A DNA stretch of 15,668 nucleotides, taken from an uncultured Acidimicrobiaceae bacterium (lineage in GTDB: Bacteria; Actinomycetota; Acidimicrobiia; Acidimicrobiales; Ilumatobacteraceae). The stretch covers positions 1-15,668 of the forward strand of contig CAIXHI010000463.1 of the NCBI GenBank assembly GCA_903919215.1, in the 5' to 3' direction. The position numbers were made by a program, and so were the translations under genes. Shown piece after piece: positions 1 through 5,344 of the stretch (position 1 is its first letter; each line of letters starts with the position of its first letter). Under the pieces are notes generated by a model. That model saw only the letters and a program-made list of their open reading frames with translations. It ran no database searches and was not told the origin of the DNA.

Positions 1-535
1 CGCCGGCGGGGATCGTCAGCTCGCCGACGAAGTCGCCGAGTTCGCCGGCCGCCTCGGGACGATCCGCCTCGACACCGATCTTCTGCTCGACGGGCACAAG
101 CGCCGTCATCCCGTCCTGCGAGATCATGCCCGCCTCCGGCGGCATCGCCAGCGGATCGACCACGGACAACACCCGCGGCCCCTTCGCCAGCTCGGCGACC
201 AGCGCCTGGAGCCCGGCCGGATCGGCGGCGATCGGCGTCGCCTGGTGATACACAACCACCGGGTTCTCCGCGCCCATCGCCGGGAAGTCGTTGCGTAGCT
301 CGGCACGCACCTTCTCCGCAGTCGAACCCTTTGCGTCCCAACCGGCACCGGACAGCGCCTTGGTCAGCGAGATCGCCAACGGCGCGGCGGCGATCGTCAC
401 CACGAGCCACACGAGGATGACCGCCTTGCGGTGGCGCGCCATCGACGCTGCCAGACGCGAGAACAGGGCACGTTCGTCGGGGTCGTGTGATGGTTCGTGC
501 CCGGGGGGCAATGACGCTTCAGTGGCAGTGCTCAC
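1..535 (-). CDS. MMPL/RND family transporter, N-terminal part (truncated by window edge)
   Basis: The first 178 codons of a leftward gene; the rest lies beyond position 1. The protein starts VSTATEASLPPGHEPSHDPD, followed by one hydrophobic segment at about residues 37-57 (KAVILVWLVVTIAAAPLAIS). A loop with SGAGWDAKGSTAEK then runs into an extracytoplasmic domain (ENPVVVYH). This layout, one N-terminal helix and then a large porter domain with a GWDAKGS-like motif, is typical of actinobacterial MMPL proteins. These are proton-driven inner-membrane exporters of lipids, peptides or drugs, usually 700 residues or more. The GTG start at 535 is chosen because GAGGAG lies about 8 nt upstream and a good promoter lies at 574-602. 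It diverges from the DUF2202 lipoprotein gene and probably shares regulation with it through the palindromes between them. The substrate cannot be told from this fragment. Confidence 0.82.
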   Translation of the reverse strand, partial: MSTATEASLPPGHEPSHDPDERALFSRLAASMARHRKAVILVWLVVTIAAAPLAISLTKALSGAGWDAKGSTAEKVRAELRNDFPAMGAENPVVVYHQATPIAADPAGLQALVAELAKGPRVLSVVDPLAMPPEAGMISQDGMTALVPVEQKIGVEADRPEAAGELGDFVGELTIPAG

Positions 536-573
536 GTTGAACGCTCCTCGATGCAGGTGGAAATCCTGAGTTG

Positions 574-602
574 ATGATACCCCCGGGGGTATACGAGCGC
601 AA
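574..602 (-). promoter_or_regulatory. Promoter of the MMPL gene (TTGCGC-17-TATCAT)
   Basis: On the minus strand TTGCGC (602-597) and TATCAT (579-574) are separated by exactly 17 nt. Transcription would start near 567, leaving a leader of about 32 nt that contains GAGGAG before the GTG at 535. The spacer is filled by the perfect palindrome at 577-592, which also covers three bases of the -10 box. This is the expected geometry for a repressor operator. Confidence 0.6.
577..592. promoter_or_regulatory. Perfect 16-bp palindrome, CsoR/CstR-like operator candidate
   Basis: ATACCCCCGGGGGTAT is a perfect inverted repeat with 8-bp half sites. A G/C tract flanked by ATA/TAT is the general form of operators bound by the CsoR/RcnR/FrmR/CstR (DUF156) family, whose members sense copper, nickel/cobalt, aldehydes or persulfide. 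It lies between the -35 and -10 boxes of the MMPL promoter. No regulator of this family is encoded in the window, so the cognate protein is an inference. Confidence 0.5.
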
Positions 603-647
603 CCCTGGGGTGGGACCTTCGGCGGTGTTCAAGGTGCACTCGGCCGC

Positions 648-663
648 ATACCCTGGGAGGTAT
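648..663. promoter_or_regulatory. Second, degenerate copy of the ATACC-N6-GGTAT operator
   Basis: ATACCCTGGGAGGTAT has the same length and the same outer five base pairs on each side (ATACC/GGTAT) as the palindrome at 577-592, but a degenerate centre. The two sites are 71 bp apart, centre to centre. This copy ends one base before the AAAGGAG ribosome binding site of the DUF2202 gene, so a bound protein would block transcription or early elongation. Two such sites in one divergent intergenic region suggest co-regulation of both genes. Confidence 0.4.
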
Positions 664-676
664 CAAAGGAGCACTC

Positions 677-1390
677 ATGCGAGTTCGAACGAACCACGGT
701 GTACGGCGAATGGCAATGGTTGCGGCGGTGATGCTCGGGCTGGTGGCCTGTTCGTCCACCCCGAGCAACAACGGGAGCGGCGGCGGCGGGAATGGTCCCG
801 CCAAGGTCGATTCGGAGGGCACCACGCGAATGGACGGCAGCGTGCTGCAGACCCAGATCGACGCGCTGCCGAAGGCGACCCTCACCGCTGCCGAGACGGC
901 AGGCCTGCTCCATATGCGCGAAGAGGAGAAGCTCGCTCACGACGTGTACGTGGCGCTCTACGACAAGTGGCAGGTGAAGACGTTCAGCAACATCTCGTCG
1001 GCTGAGCAGACCCACAGCGACGCGGTGAAGACACTGCTCGACCGCTACACGCTCAGTGACCCGGCTGCCGGCAACGCGGCGGGCGTGTTCACCAACCCCG
1101 ACCTCCAGTCGCTCTACACGACGCTGGTCGCGCAGGGCAGCACCTCACTGGTCGATGCCCTCACGGTCGGTGCCGTGATCGAAGATCTCGACATCGCCGA
1201 CCTGCAGACGCTGGCCACCGCCTCACCGGACATCAAGTTGGTCTACGACAACCTGGAGAAGGGTTCCCGTAATCACATGCGGGCCTTCGCCAAGCAACTG
1301 ACCAAGAACGGCGCGACCTACACGCCGACCCACATCACCCAGGCCGCGTACGACGCGATCATCGCGAGCGGCACAGAGCGCGGCGCGTAA
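677..1390 (+). CDS. DUF2202 (ferritin-like) domain lipoprotein
   Basis: 237 residues. The N-terminus is a lipoprotein signal with a charged n-region, a hydrophobic stretch and lipobox LVAC (Cys25), followed by a Ser/Gly/Asn-rich linker to about residue 45. From about residue 65 the sequence matches the DUF2202 pattern: MREEEKLAHDVY (80-91), FSNISSAEQTH (103-113), the LLDRYTLSDP loop, a helix around VIEDLDIADL (168-177) and a final SRNHMRAF helix (197-204). The Glu and His residues at 82-84, 88, 110, 113, 169 and 200 are candidate metal ligands. DUF2202 belongs to the ferritin-like superfamily, but its reaction is not established. The protein should be anchored outside the cytoplasmic membrane. 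AAAGGAG at 665-671 supports the start. Divergent from the MMPL gene and preceded by the degenerate palindrome at 648-663, which suggests metal- or sulfur-responsive control. Confidence 0.85.
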   Translation: MRVRTNHGVRRMAMVAAVMLGLVACSSTPSNNGSGGGGNGPAKVDSEGTTRMDGSVLQTQIDALPKATLTAAETAGLLHMREEEKLAHDVYVALYDKWQVKTFSNISSAEQTHSDAVKTLLDRYTLSDPAAGNAAGVFTNPDLQSLYTTLVAQGSTSLVDALTVGAVIEDLDIADLQTLATASPDIKLVYDNLEKGSRNHMRAFAKQLTKNGATYTPTHITQAAYDAIIASGTERGA

Positions 1391-1660
1391 GGCGCTGGAT
1401 CAGACCGGCTTCCTGCTCGTCGCCAACGGACTCACCTGGTGCCTCACCCACCCCAACGAGACCGACGACGAGGGCAACACCCTCGAGGAGAGTGCGTTTC
1501 ATGTGGGGTGCCTTAGTGCCCGAGCCGACCCAACCCTTCTCCCACGCGCTGACGCAGTCCGACATCGGGTCGTTGGTGAACCCGACGCTGCACGCCGTTG
1601 CGAAGGTCGCCGAGACCACGATGCAACCTCTGCGTGCGCACTGGTATACCGAAAGCGGTT
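1391..1660 (+). pseudogene. Possible decayed coding fragment
   Basis: No intact gene is supported here. Codon-like G/C third-position bias is visible in one frame over about 1389-1490 (reading GFLLVANGLTWCL, then NETDDEGNTLEE). It continues in a different frame over about 1492-1640 (reading FSHALTQSDIG, then NPTLHAVAKVAETT). Neither frame gives a convincing complete protein, and the downstream frame runs antisense into the hypothetical gene at 1684-1998. The pattern fits a remnant carrying a frameshift near 1490, but it could be chance in high-GC DNA. The family is not recognised. There is no clear terminator after the DUF2202 gene. Confidence 0.22.
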
Positions 1661-1683
1661 CAGTACCCAGCGTGAGTGTCATG

Positions 1684-1998
1684 TCACCCGTCGTCTTTGG
1701 GACCTGCGACCAACCGCACCCACACCACGTGATCGCACTGGGACCCTTCTGCCGTCGTCTCCCAACGGGCCGCCCAGCGCTCGTCGACACGAATGCCACG
1801 CACCCGGAAGGTCTCGCCTACACGCCGGTGCGCGTTGCAGATGTCGGATGTCAGTTGCGCGGCCGAAGCGCGTGTGTACAACCGAGGCACTCGCACCCAG
1901 CCGCCATCCGACCGTGCCGCTGCGAAGGTCCGTGTCCAGAACGTGTTGCGCCCCTCGTGGACCATGTGCGGCCGCCGTGTTGTCGTTTCCACCTGCAT
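1684..1998 (-). CDS. Hypothetical small protein, about 104 residues
   Basis: Family not recognised. The protein begins MQVETTTRRPHMVHEG and contains FWTRTFAAA, GGWVRVPRLYTRASAAQ and RWAARWETTAEGS. It is basic, rich in Trp and Arg, soluble-looking, and has no signal peptide or membrane span. Two in-frame ATGs exist. The one at 2004 directly abuts the AGGAGG at 2010-2005, while the one at 1998 has a 6-nt spacer, so 1998 is the better start. The Shine-Dalgarno lies in the loop of a perfect 7-bp hairpin (1997-2016), suggesting translational control. It diverges from the histidine kinase gene at 2116 across 117 bp. Its good ribosome binding site and protein-like composition make it more credible than the overlapping plus-strand frames. 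Confidence 0.6.
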   Translation of the reverse strand: MQVETTTRRPHMVHEGRNTFWTRTFAAARSDGGWVRVPRLYTRASAAQLTSDICNAHRRVGETFRVRGIRVDERWAARWETTAEGSQCDHVVWVRLVAGPKDDG

Positions 1999-2016
1999 CG
2001 ACATCCTCCTGTCGAT
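1997..2016 (-). promoter_or_regulatory. Hairpin displaying the Shine-Dalgarno in its loop
   Basis: ATCGACA (1997-2003) and TGTCGAT (2010-2016) are perfect 7-bp inverted repeats around the 6-nt loop TCCTCC, which is GGAGGA on the minus-strand transcript. In the mRNA the GGAGGA loop is exposed, while the A and U of the AUG at 1998 are paired at the foot of the stem. Possible translational switch or thermosensor. As DNA it could also be a 20-bp operator. Confidence 0.45.
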
Positions 2017-2115
2017 AGGTGAGTGTCCGCGAGTTGGCCGGTCGTTACCGGGAACAGAGAAAGTTCACCCGACGAACGGATTTGGGGCAGGATCAAGGGT
2101 GAAAGGGGGCGGACC

Positions 2116-3204
2116 GTGACCGACCACACATCACCCCGGTTGCCGGTCGTCCGCCTCGACCCGGAACTACTCCAGCAGGCCGTGCACCTGTACGACCCGG
2201 TGTTCGAGGACGGTCGCATCGTCGATCTCGTCATCGTCTACCTGAACCGCGCAGCAATGTCCGTTCCGTTGGCGACGGACATCACGGTCGGCGCCCTTGC
2301 AACGCATGTGTTCGTCGACGCCGGCCGCGCGCTCGACGCAGCGGAGATCGCCTGGAGGGGCGGCACACCAGCGCCCTACACCGTCACCCGTAGCGGGCAT
2401 CTCGACCATGCCGCTGTGCTCGTGCACTACGACGTCACCACCGCTCGCGAGGGTGACCACATTCTGCAGATCTCCAACGACCGCACGTTGGAGTACCGAC
2501 TCGACTCCTTCGAGGCTGCCGCCGCGGCACGTACCGCAACGCTCGAACGCGTCAGCCACGACCTGCGCAACCCGCTCAATGCGGTCGTGAACTACCTGCA
2601 CCTGCTGCGGCTCGTCCCGGCGGGCTCGGAGAAGGCAGCAGAGGTGTTGCGCCGCGCCAGCATCAGCGCCGACCTGATGGTCGATCTCGTGGGCGACCTC
2701 TCCGACCTGGCGACATTGCATGACGACCGAGTGCGTCCGAGAGAGGCCATCTCGCTCGTAACCGTGCTCGAGCGGGTTGCCATCGTCGCCGGCCCCATCG
2801 CCGATGTACGCGGCGTCACGCTGACCATCGACCCAGGGAGCGGCGTGCAGGTGCACACCGATGCGCTCCGCCTGTTCGAGTTGATCGAGAACCTCGTATC
2901 GAACGGCATTCGCCACACCCCGAGCGGTGGCACCGTGCGGGTGACTGTCCAAGAGACCATCGATGAGCTCTGCATCGCGATCGCAGACGCAGGACCGGGA
3001 GTGCCTCCAGAACGATTGGCACCGCTCTTCCGCGACGACGCGTCGATGGGGACAGCCCCCGGTGCCAGCCGGGGCCTATCGATCGTGCGCTCGATTGCCC
3101 GTCGCCTGGGTGCACACATCACCGTTGCGAATCCTGCTGATGGCGAGTCGGCCGACGACACGAGCCAGCTCGGCGCAGTCTTCACCATCCATCTACCGCG
3201 CTGA
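2116..3204 (+). CDS. PAS-domain sensor histidine kinase (soluble)
   Basis: 362 residues from the GTG at 2116, chosen because AAAGGGGG lies just upstream (2102-2109). An earlier in-frame start at 2023 lacks such a site. Residues ~15-120 form a PAS-like sensor (FEDGRIVDLVIVYLNRAA). HisKA follows with the H-box LERVSHDLRNPLN, phospho-acceptor about His148. The HATPase_c domain has an N-box (ELIENLVSNGIRHT), a G1 box (ADAGPG, Asp291) and a G2-like stretch (GASRGLSIVRS). These key residues suggest an active kinase. No membrane segment is visible, so it should sense a cytoplasmic signal. The response regulator at 3747 lies nearby on the same strand, with the prepilin gene between them on the other, and is the obvious but unproven partner. 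The gene ends 3 nt from the convergent prepilin gene. Confidence 0.85.
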   Translation: MTDHTSPRLPVVRLDPELLQQAVHLYDPVFEDGRIVDLVIVYLNRAAMSVPLATDITVGALATHVFVDAGRALDAAEIAWRGGTPAPYTVTRSGHLDHAAVLVHYDVTTAREGDHILQISNDRTLEYRLDSFEAAAAARTATLERVSHDLRNPLNAVVNYLHLLRLVPAGSEKAAEVLRRASISADLMVDLVGDLSDLATLHDDRVRPREAISLVTVLERVAIVAGPIADVRGVTLTIDPGSGVQVHTDALRLFELIENLVSNGIRHTPSGGTVRVTVQETIDELCIAIADAGPGVPPERLAPLFRDDASMGTAPGASRGLSIVRSIARRLGAHITVANPADGESADDTSQLGAVFTIHLPR

Positions 3205-3215
3205 GCGTCAGACGC
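3201..3215. terminator. Inverted repeats at the convergent kinase/prepilin 3' ends
   Basis: The stop codons of the two convergent genes are 3 nt apart. CTGA-GCG-TCAG (3201-3211) and GCGTC-A-GACGC (3205-3215) are overlapping perfect inverted repeats that include the stops. The stems are short and have no T tract, so a role as a bidirectional terminator is only suggested. Confidence 0.3.
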
Positions 3216-3552
3216 AGGTGGTGGATGCTCCGGGCTGGGGCGCGACGGCGCTTCCCTGCACGTCCCACAACACTGACTGCTTCTGCAACAAGCCGACGGC
3301 GATGAGCCCCACTTCGTCCAACGTGGACGGCGGTTCGCCGTGGAACGCCACATAGCTGTCGAGGGCAGTCTCGATATTGTGTTTGTCGACCGCGCAGGCG
3401 GACGTGCGCGCTTTGGTGGCGAAGCCCCGCACGCTGAAGGTGACGACTGCTGCCAGCAGGCCGAGCACGACGATGACGATCAGCACTTCGGTGAGGGTGA
3501 AGCCAGCGTCTCTGCTGGCTTTGCCTGAGTTGTGGCCCGTTTCGTGCGTCAT
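3208..3552 (-). CDS. Type IV prepilin-like (pseudopilin) protein
   Basis: 114 residues from the ATG at 3552, with GAGAGGAG about 10 nt upstream. It carries a class III prepilin signal: a short polar leader ending KASRDAG, cleavage expected before FTLTEVLIVIVVLGLLAAVV, and Glu at position 5 of the mature protein. The hydrophobic helix continues into SVRGFATKARTSACAVDKHNIETALDSYVAFHGEPPSTLDEVG, which matches the small globular domains of major pilins and GspG/ComGC-type pseudopilins. Two cysteines (in SACAV and near the C-terminus, TTCV) could form a disulfide. It should be processed by a PilD-type peptidase and assembled into a pilus or secretion pseudopilus, but no assembly genes are in the window. 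It is an orphan lying between a histidine kinase and a response regulator. Confidence 0.82.
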   Translation of the reverse strand: MTHETGHNSGKASRDAGFTLTEVLIVIVVLGLLAAVVTFSVRGFATKARTSACAVDKHNIETALDSYVAFHGEPPSTLDEVGLIAVGLLQKQSVLWDVQGSAVAPQPGASTTCV

Positions 3553-3692
3553 CTCGATCGCGCTCCTCTCATACACTCGCTTCGACTGGCGACGCCGACC
3601 GGTCGCGCGGAGCAGTAAATTCTCGGCGCACGACTGTCCGCACTTGAGAGTTATCTGTGCGCATACTGTCATTGTCCGGTGCCGATCGCCGG

Positions 3693-3749
3693 GATGATCA
3701 TCTCGCGGTGTCGTTCACCGGCCACCGGGAGCGGCAGAATAGGGACGTG
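3693..3749 (+). promoter_or_regulatory. Leaderless-type promoter of the response regulator, with palindrome
   Basis: CAGAAT (3735-3740) ends 6 nt before the GTG at 3747, and no Shine-Dalgarno has suitable spacing. This fits an actinobacterial leaderless start. Upstream, GATGATCATC (3693-3702) is a perfect 10-bp palindrome that could bind a regulator. No convincing -35 box is seen. Confidence 0.4.
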
Positions 3750-4760
3750 AAGCCCGACGGTGACGTCCCTCCCAGCGACTCCACGTTGCACGGACTCACC
3801 GTGCTGATCGTGGAGGATGACGAAGACCAAGCGTTTCTCGTGCGCGAGGCGATGTCAGGAATTGGTTTCACGTCCTCGATCGTCGTCACCACTGCACGGG
3901 CGGCGCTCCAGGAACTCTGGGCCGGCACATGCGATCTCGTGATCCTCGACCTCGGCCTCCCCGACGCCGACGGTATGTCGATCCTGGAGTTGATGCGCCA
4001 CGGCGATCAGGTGGGGATCCCAGTGCTGGTGGTCACCGGCGATGCCAACCCAGAGCGCAGGGTCCGAGCATTGGAGTTGGGCGCTCAAGACCTCTTGGTG
4101 AAGCCGTTCAACCTGGTCGAACTGAGCGCACGAGCGCGACGCGCACTGCGCATGCACGACGACCTCGAAGCCGCCTCTGTGGTTGCCCGCACGCTCGCAC
4201 GCGAACTGACCGCGCTGACCGAGACCGTTGACGAACAGACATCAGTGGTCATCGCGACACTGCTGAACACACTCGAGGCGCGCCTGCCTCAGGTGCATGC
4301 ACGCGGTCTGCGCGTCGGCGACTTCGTTCAGCAACTCGCCTACGCACTCGATCTTTCCGAACTTGCGGAGCAGTTGGGCACCGCCGCTCGGGCCCACGAA
4401 GTGGGGATGCTGGCGCTCAACGACGCCGATATCGCGGCCCTCGAACGCGGCGACCCGCTGATCGGGGACGCGTGCGAGCGCGCCTCGCTGCTGCTGCTCG
4501 GCGACCGCGATCCGGTCACCGCCGCTGCCGCTCGCTTCCGCCGGCCGGCAAACGATTTCGTGCGCCACATCGATCGCTTGGCCGCGCGGATGACTTCGGT
4601 GTGCCACATCTTCGACGTGGCGGCCGTGGACCACGGAACCTTTGATCCCGAGCGCGGTGCGGACGCGTTGCTGGCCGAGGATGCCGTCGGGTTGGACGCC
4701 GATCTGATCGATACGTTCATCGAGGAATGTGTGCCGGCCCTGCACCCGCACACGTTCTGA
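3747..4760 (+). CDS. Response regulator with degenerate HD-GYP-like output domain
   Basis: 337 residues from the GTG at 3747 (leaderless-type start). Residues ~15-135 are a complete receiver domain: acidic pocket EDD (23-25), phospho-acceptor Asp68 in VILDLGLPDADG, Thr97 in VVTGDA and Lys119 in LVKPF. The rest is helical and follows the order of an HD-GYP domain. An opening like that of HD-GYP proteins (TLLNTLEARLPQVHARGLRVGD) is followed by AHEVGM where HDIGK is expected, and by a C-terminal helix like those ending HD-GYP domains (GLDADLIDTFIEE). The first metal-binding His, the Asp of HD and the HHE and GYP motifs are absent. It therefore probably cannot hydrolyse cyclic di-GMP and may act by binding partners. 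Likely partner kinase is the one at 2116. The assignment as a relic HD-GYP is my inference from motif order. Confidence 0.8.
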   Translation: MKPDGDVPPSDSTLHGLTVLIVEDDEDQAFLVREAMSGIGFTSSIVVTTARAALQELWAGTCDLVILDLGLPDADGMSILELMRHGDQVGIPVLVVTGDANPERRVRALELGAQDLLVKPFNLVELSARARRALRMHDDLEAASVVARTLARELTALTETVDEQTSVVIATLLNTLEARLPQVHARGLRVGDFVQQLAYALDLSELAEQLGTAARAHEVGMLALNDADIAALERGDPLIGDACERASLLLLGDRDPVTAAAARFRRPANDFVRHIDRLAARMTSVCHIFDVAAVDHGTFDPERGADALLAEDAVGLDADLIDTFIEECVPALHPHTF

Positions 4761-4796
4761 CACCTACCGCGGTCATTTGCGAGAAAAAACACAGAG

Positions 4797-4836
4797 AGCG
4801 CTGTTCTGAGCGACCAATCAGCGCTACTGTGGCGGT
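4797..4836 (+). promoter_or_regulatory. Leaderless promoter of the XRE gene with paired AGCGCT sites
   Basis: TACTGT (4825-4830) lies 6 nt before the GTG at 4837, giving a leaderless start. The palindromic hexamer AGCGCT occurs at 4797-4802 and 4820-4825, 23 bp apart (about two helical turns). Together with neighbouring bases they form the inverted repeat AGCGCTG/CAGCGCT. The pair brackets the promoter core and could be an autoregulatory operator for the XRE protein it precedes. Confidence 0.45.
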
Positions 4837-5328
4837 GTGCAGGACACTCAGACCTCCATCGGAACCGTGATCGCTCACCACCGCCAACAGCGCGGTTGGA
4901 CGCAGCGCCAACTTGGCGAGCAGATGGGCATTGGCACCTCGCTCGTCGCGAAGTGGGAGCAGGGCATTCGTACCCCCCCGCACGAATGGCTGGTCGAACT
5001 CGACCGAGTGCTGGGAACCACCCTCGGTGTCGACAATGAGCCCACGAGGCGCCGCCGTGGCCCGCGTCCCGCGGCCGCCCGTAGCGCCAACGTCACCCGC
5101 GAGATTCCACTCGGCTCGGCGCCCGTGCTCGTTGAGTTGACGGCCGAAGGCGTTCGGGTGTTCCACAACGATTGCGAACTCGAGACCGTGGTGGTCGATG
5201 TGCGAGCGATGGACACGGCGCAGGCATCCGAGCGAGTGAAGCAGATCAGCGAGTTGCTGCTGCGTTCGCTCGACCTGCCTCGCCCGCTCGCCGACCGCGT
5301 CGTGCGCCGGCTCGCCGAGTTCGGCTGA
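4837..5328 (+). CDS. XRE-family helix-turn-helix transcriptional regulator
   Basis: 163 residues. Residues ~8-62 form a Cro/C1-type HTH: IGTVIAHHRQQRGWTQRQLG is helix 1 and the start of helix 2, and MGIGTSLVAKWEQGIRTPP holds the recognition helix and the conserved KWEQG turn. A basic linker (TRRRRGPRP) leads to a C-terminal part of about 75 residues that is not recognised (LVELTAEGVRVFHNDCELE, then a helical region ending RPLADRVVRRLAEFG). That part may serve dimerisation or signal binding. The GTG start is preceded by TACTGT at leaderless spacing and by two AGCGCT palindromes, so autoregulation is plausible. It converges with the PAS kinase gene, with 12 nt between the stop codons. Target genes are unknown. 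Confidence 0.83.
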   Translation: MQDTQTSIGTVIAHHRQQRGWTQRQLGEQMGIGTSLVAKWEQGIRTPPHEWLVELDRVLGTTLGVDNEPTRRRRGPRPAAARSANVTREIPLGSAPVLVELTAEGVRVFHNDCELETVVVDVRAMDTAQASERVKQISELLLRSLDLPRPLADRVVRRLAEFG

Positions 5329-5344
5329 GTTTCCGGCCGCTCAG
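5325..5344. terminator. Stop-codon inverted repeat between XRE and PAS kinase genes
   Basis: CTGAG (5325-5329) and CTCAG (5340-5344) form 5-bp arms around a 10-nt loop. Each arm contains the TGA stop of one of the converging genes. Spacing and layout match the repeat at 10421-10440 exactly (20 bp overall). Candidate short bidirectional termination signal without T tracts. Confidence 0.35.

Noticed and set aside
1492..2022. 176-codon plus-strand frame as a full gene
   Set aside because: Its second half is antisense to the better supported gene at 1684-1998 and becomes Cys/His/Pro/Arg-rich. Only the first part has coding-like composition.
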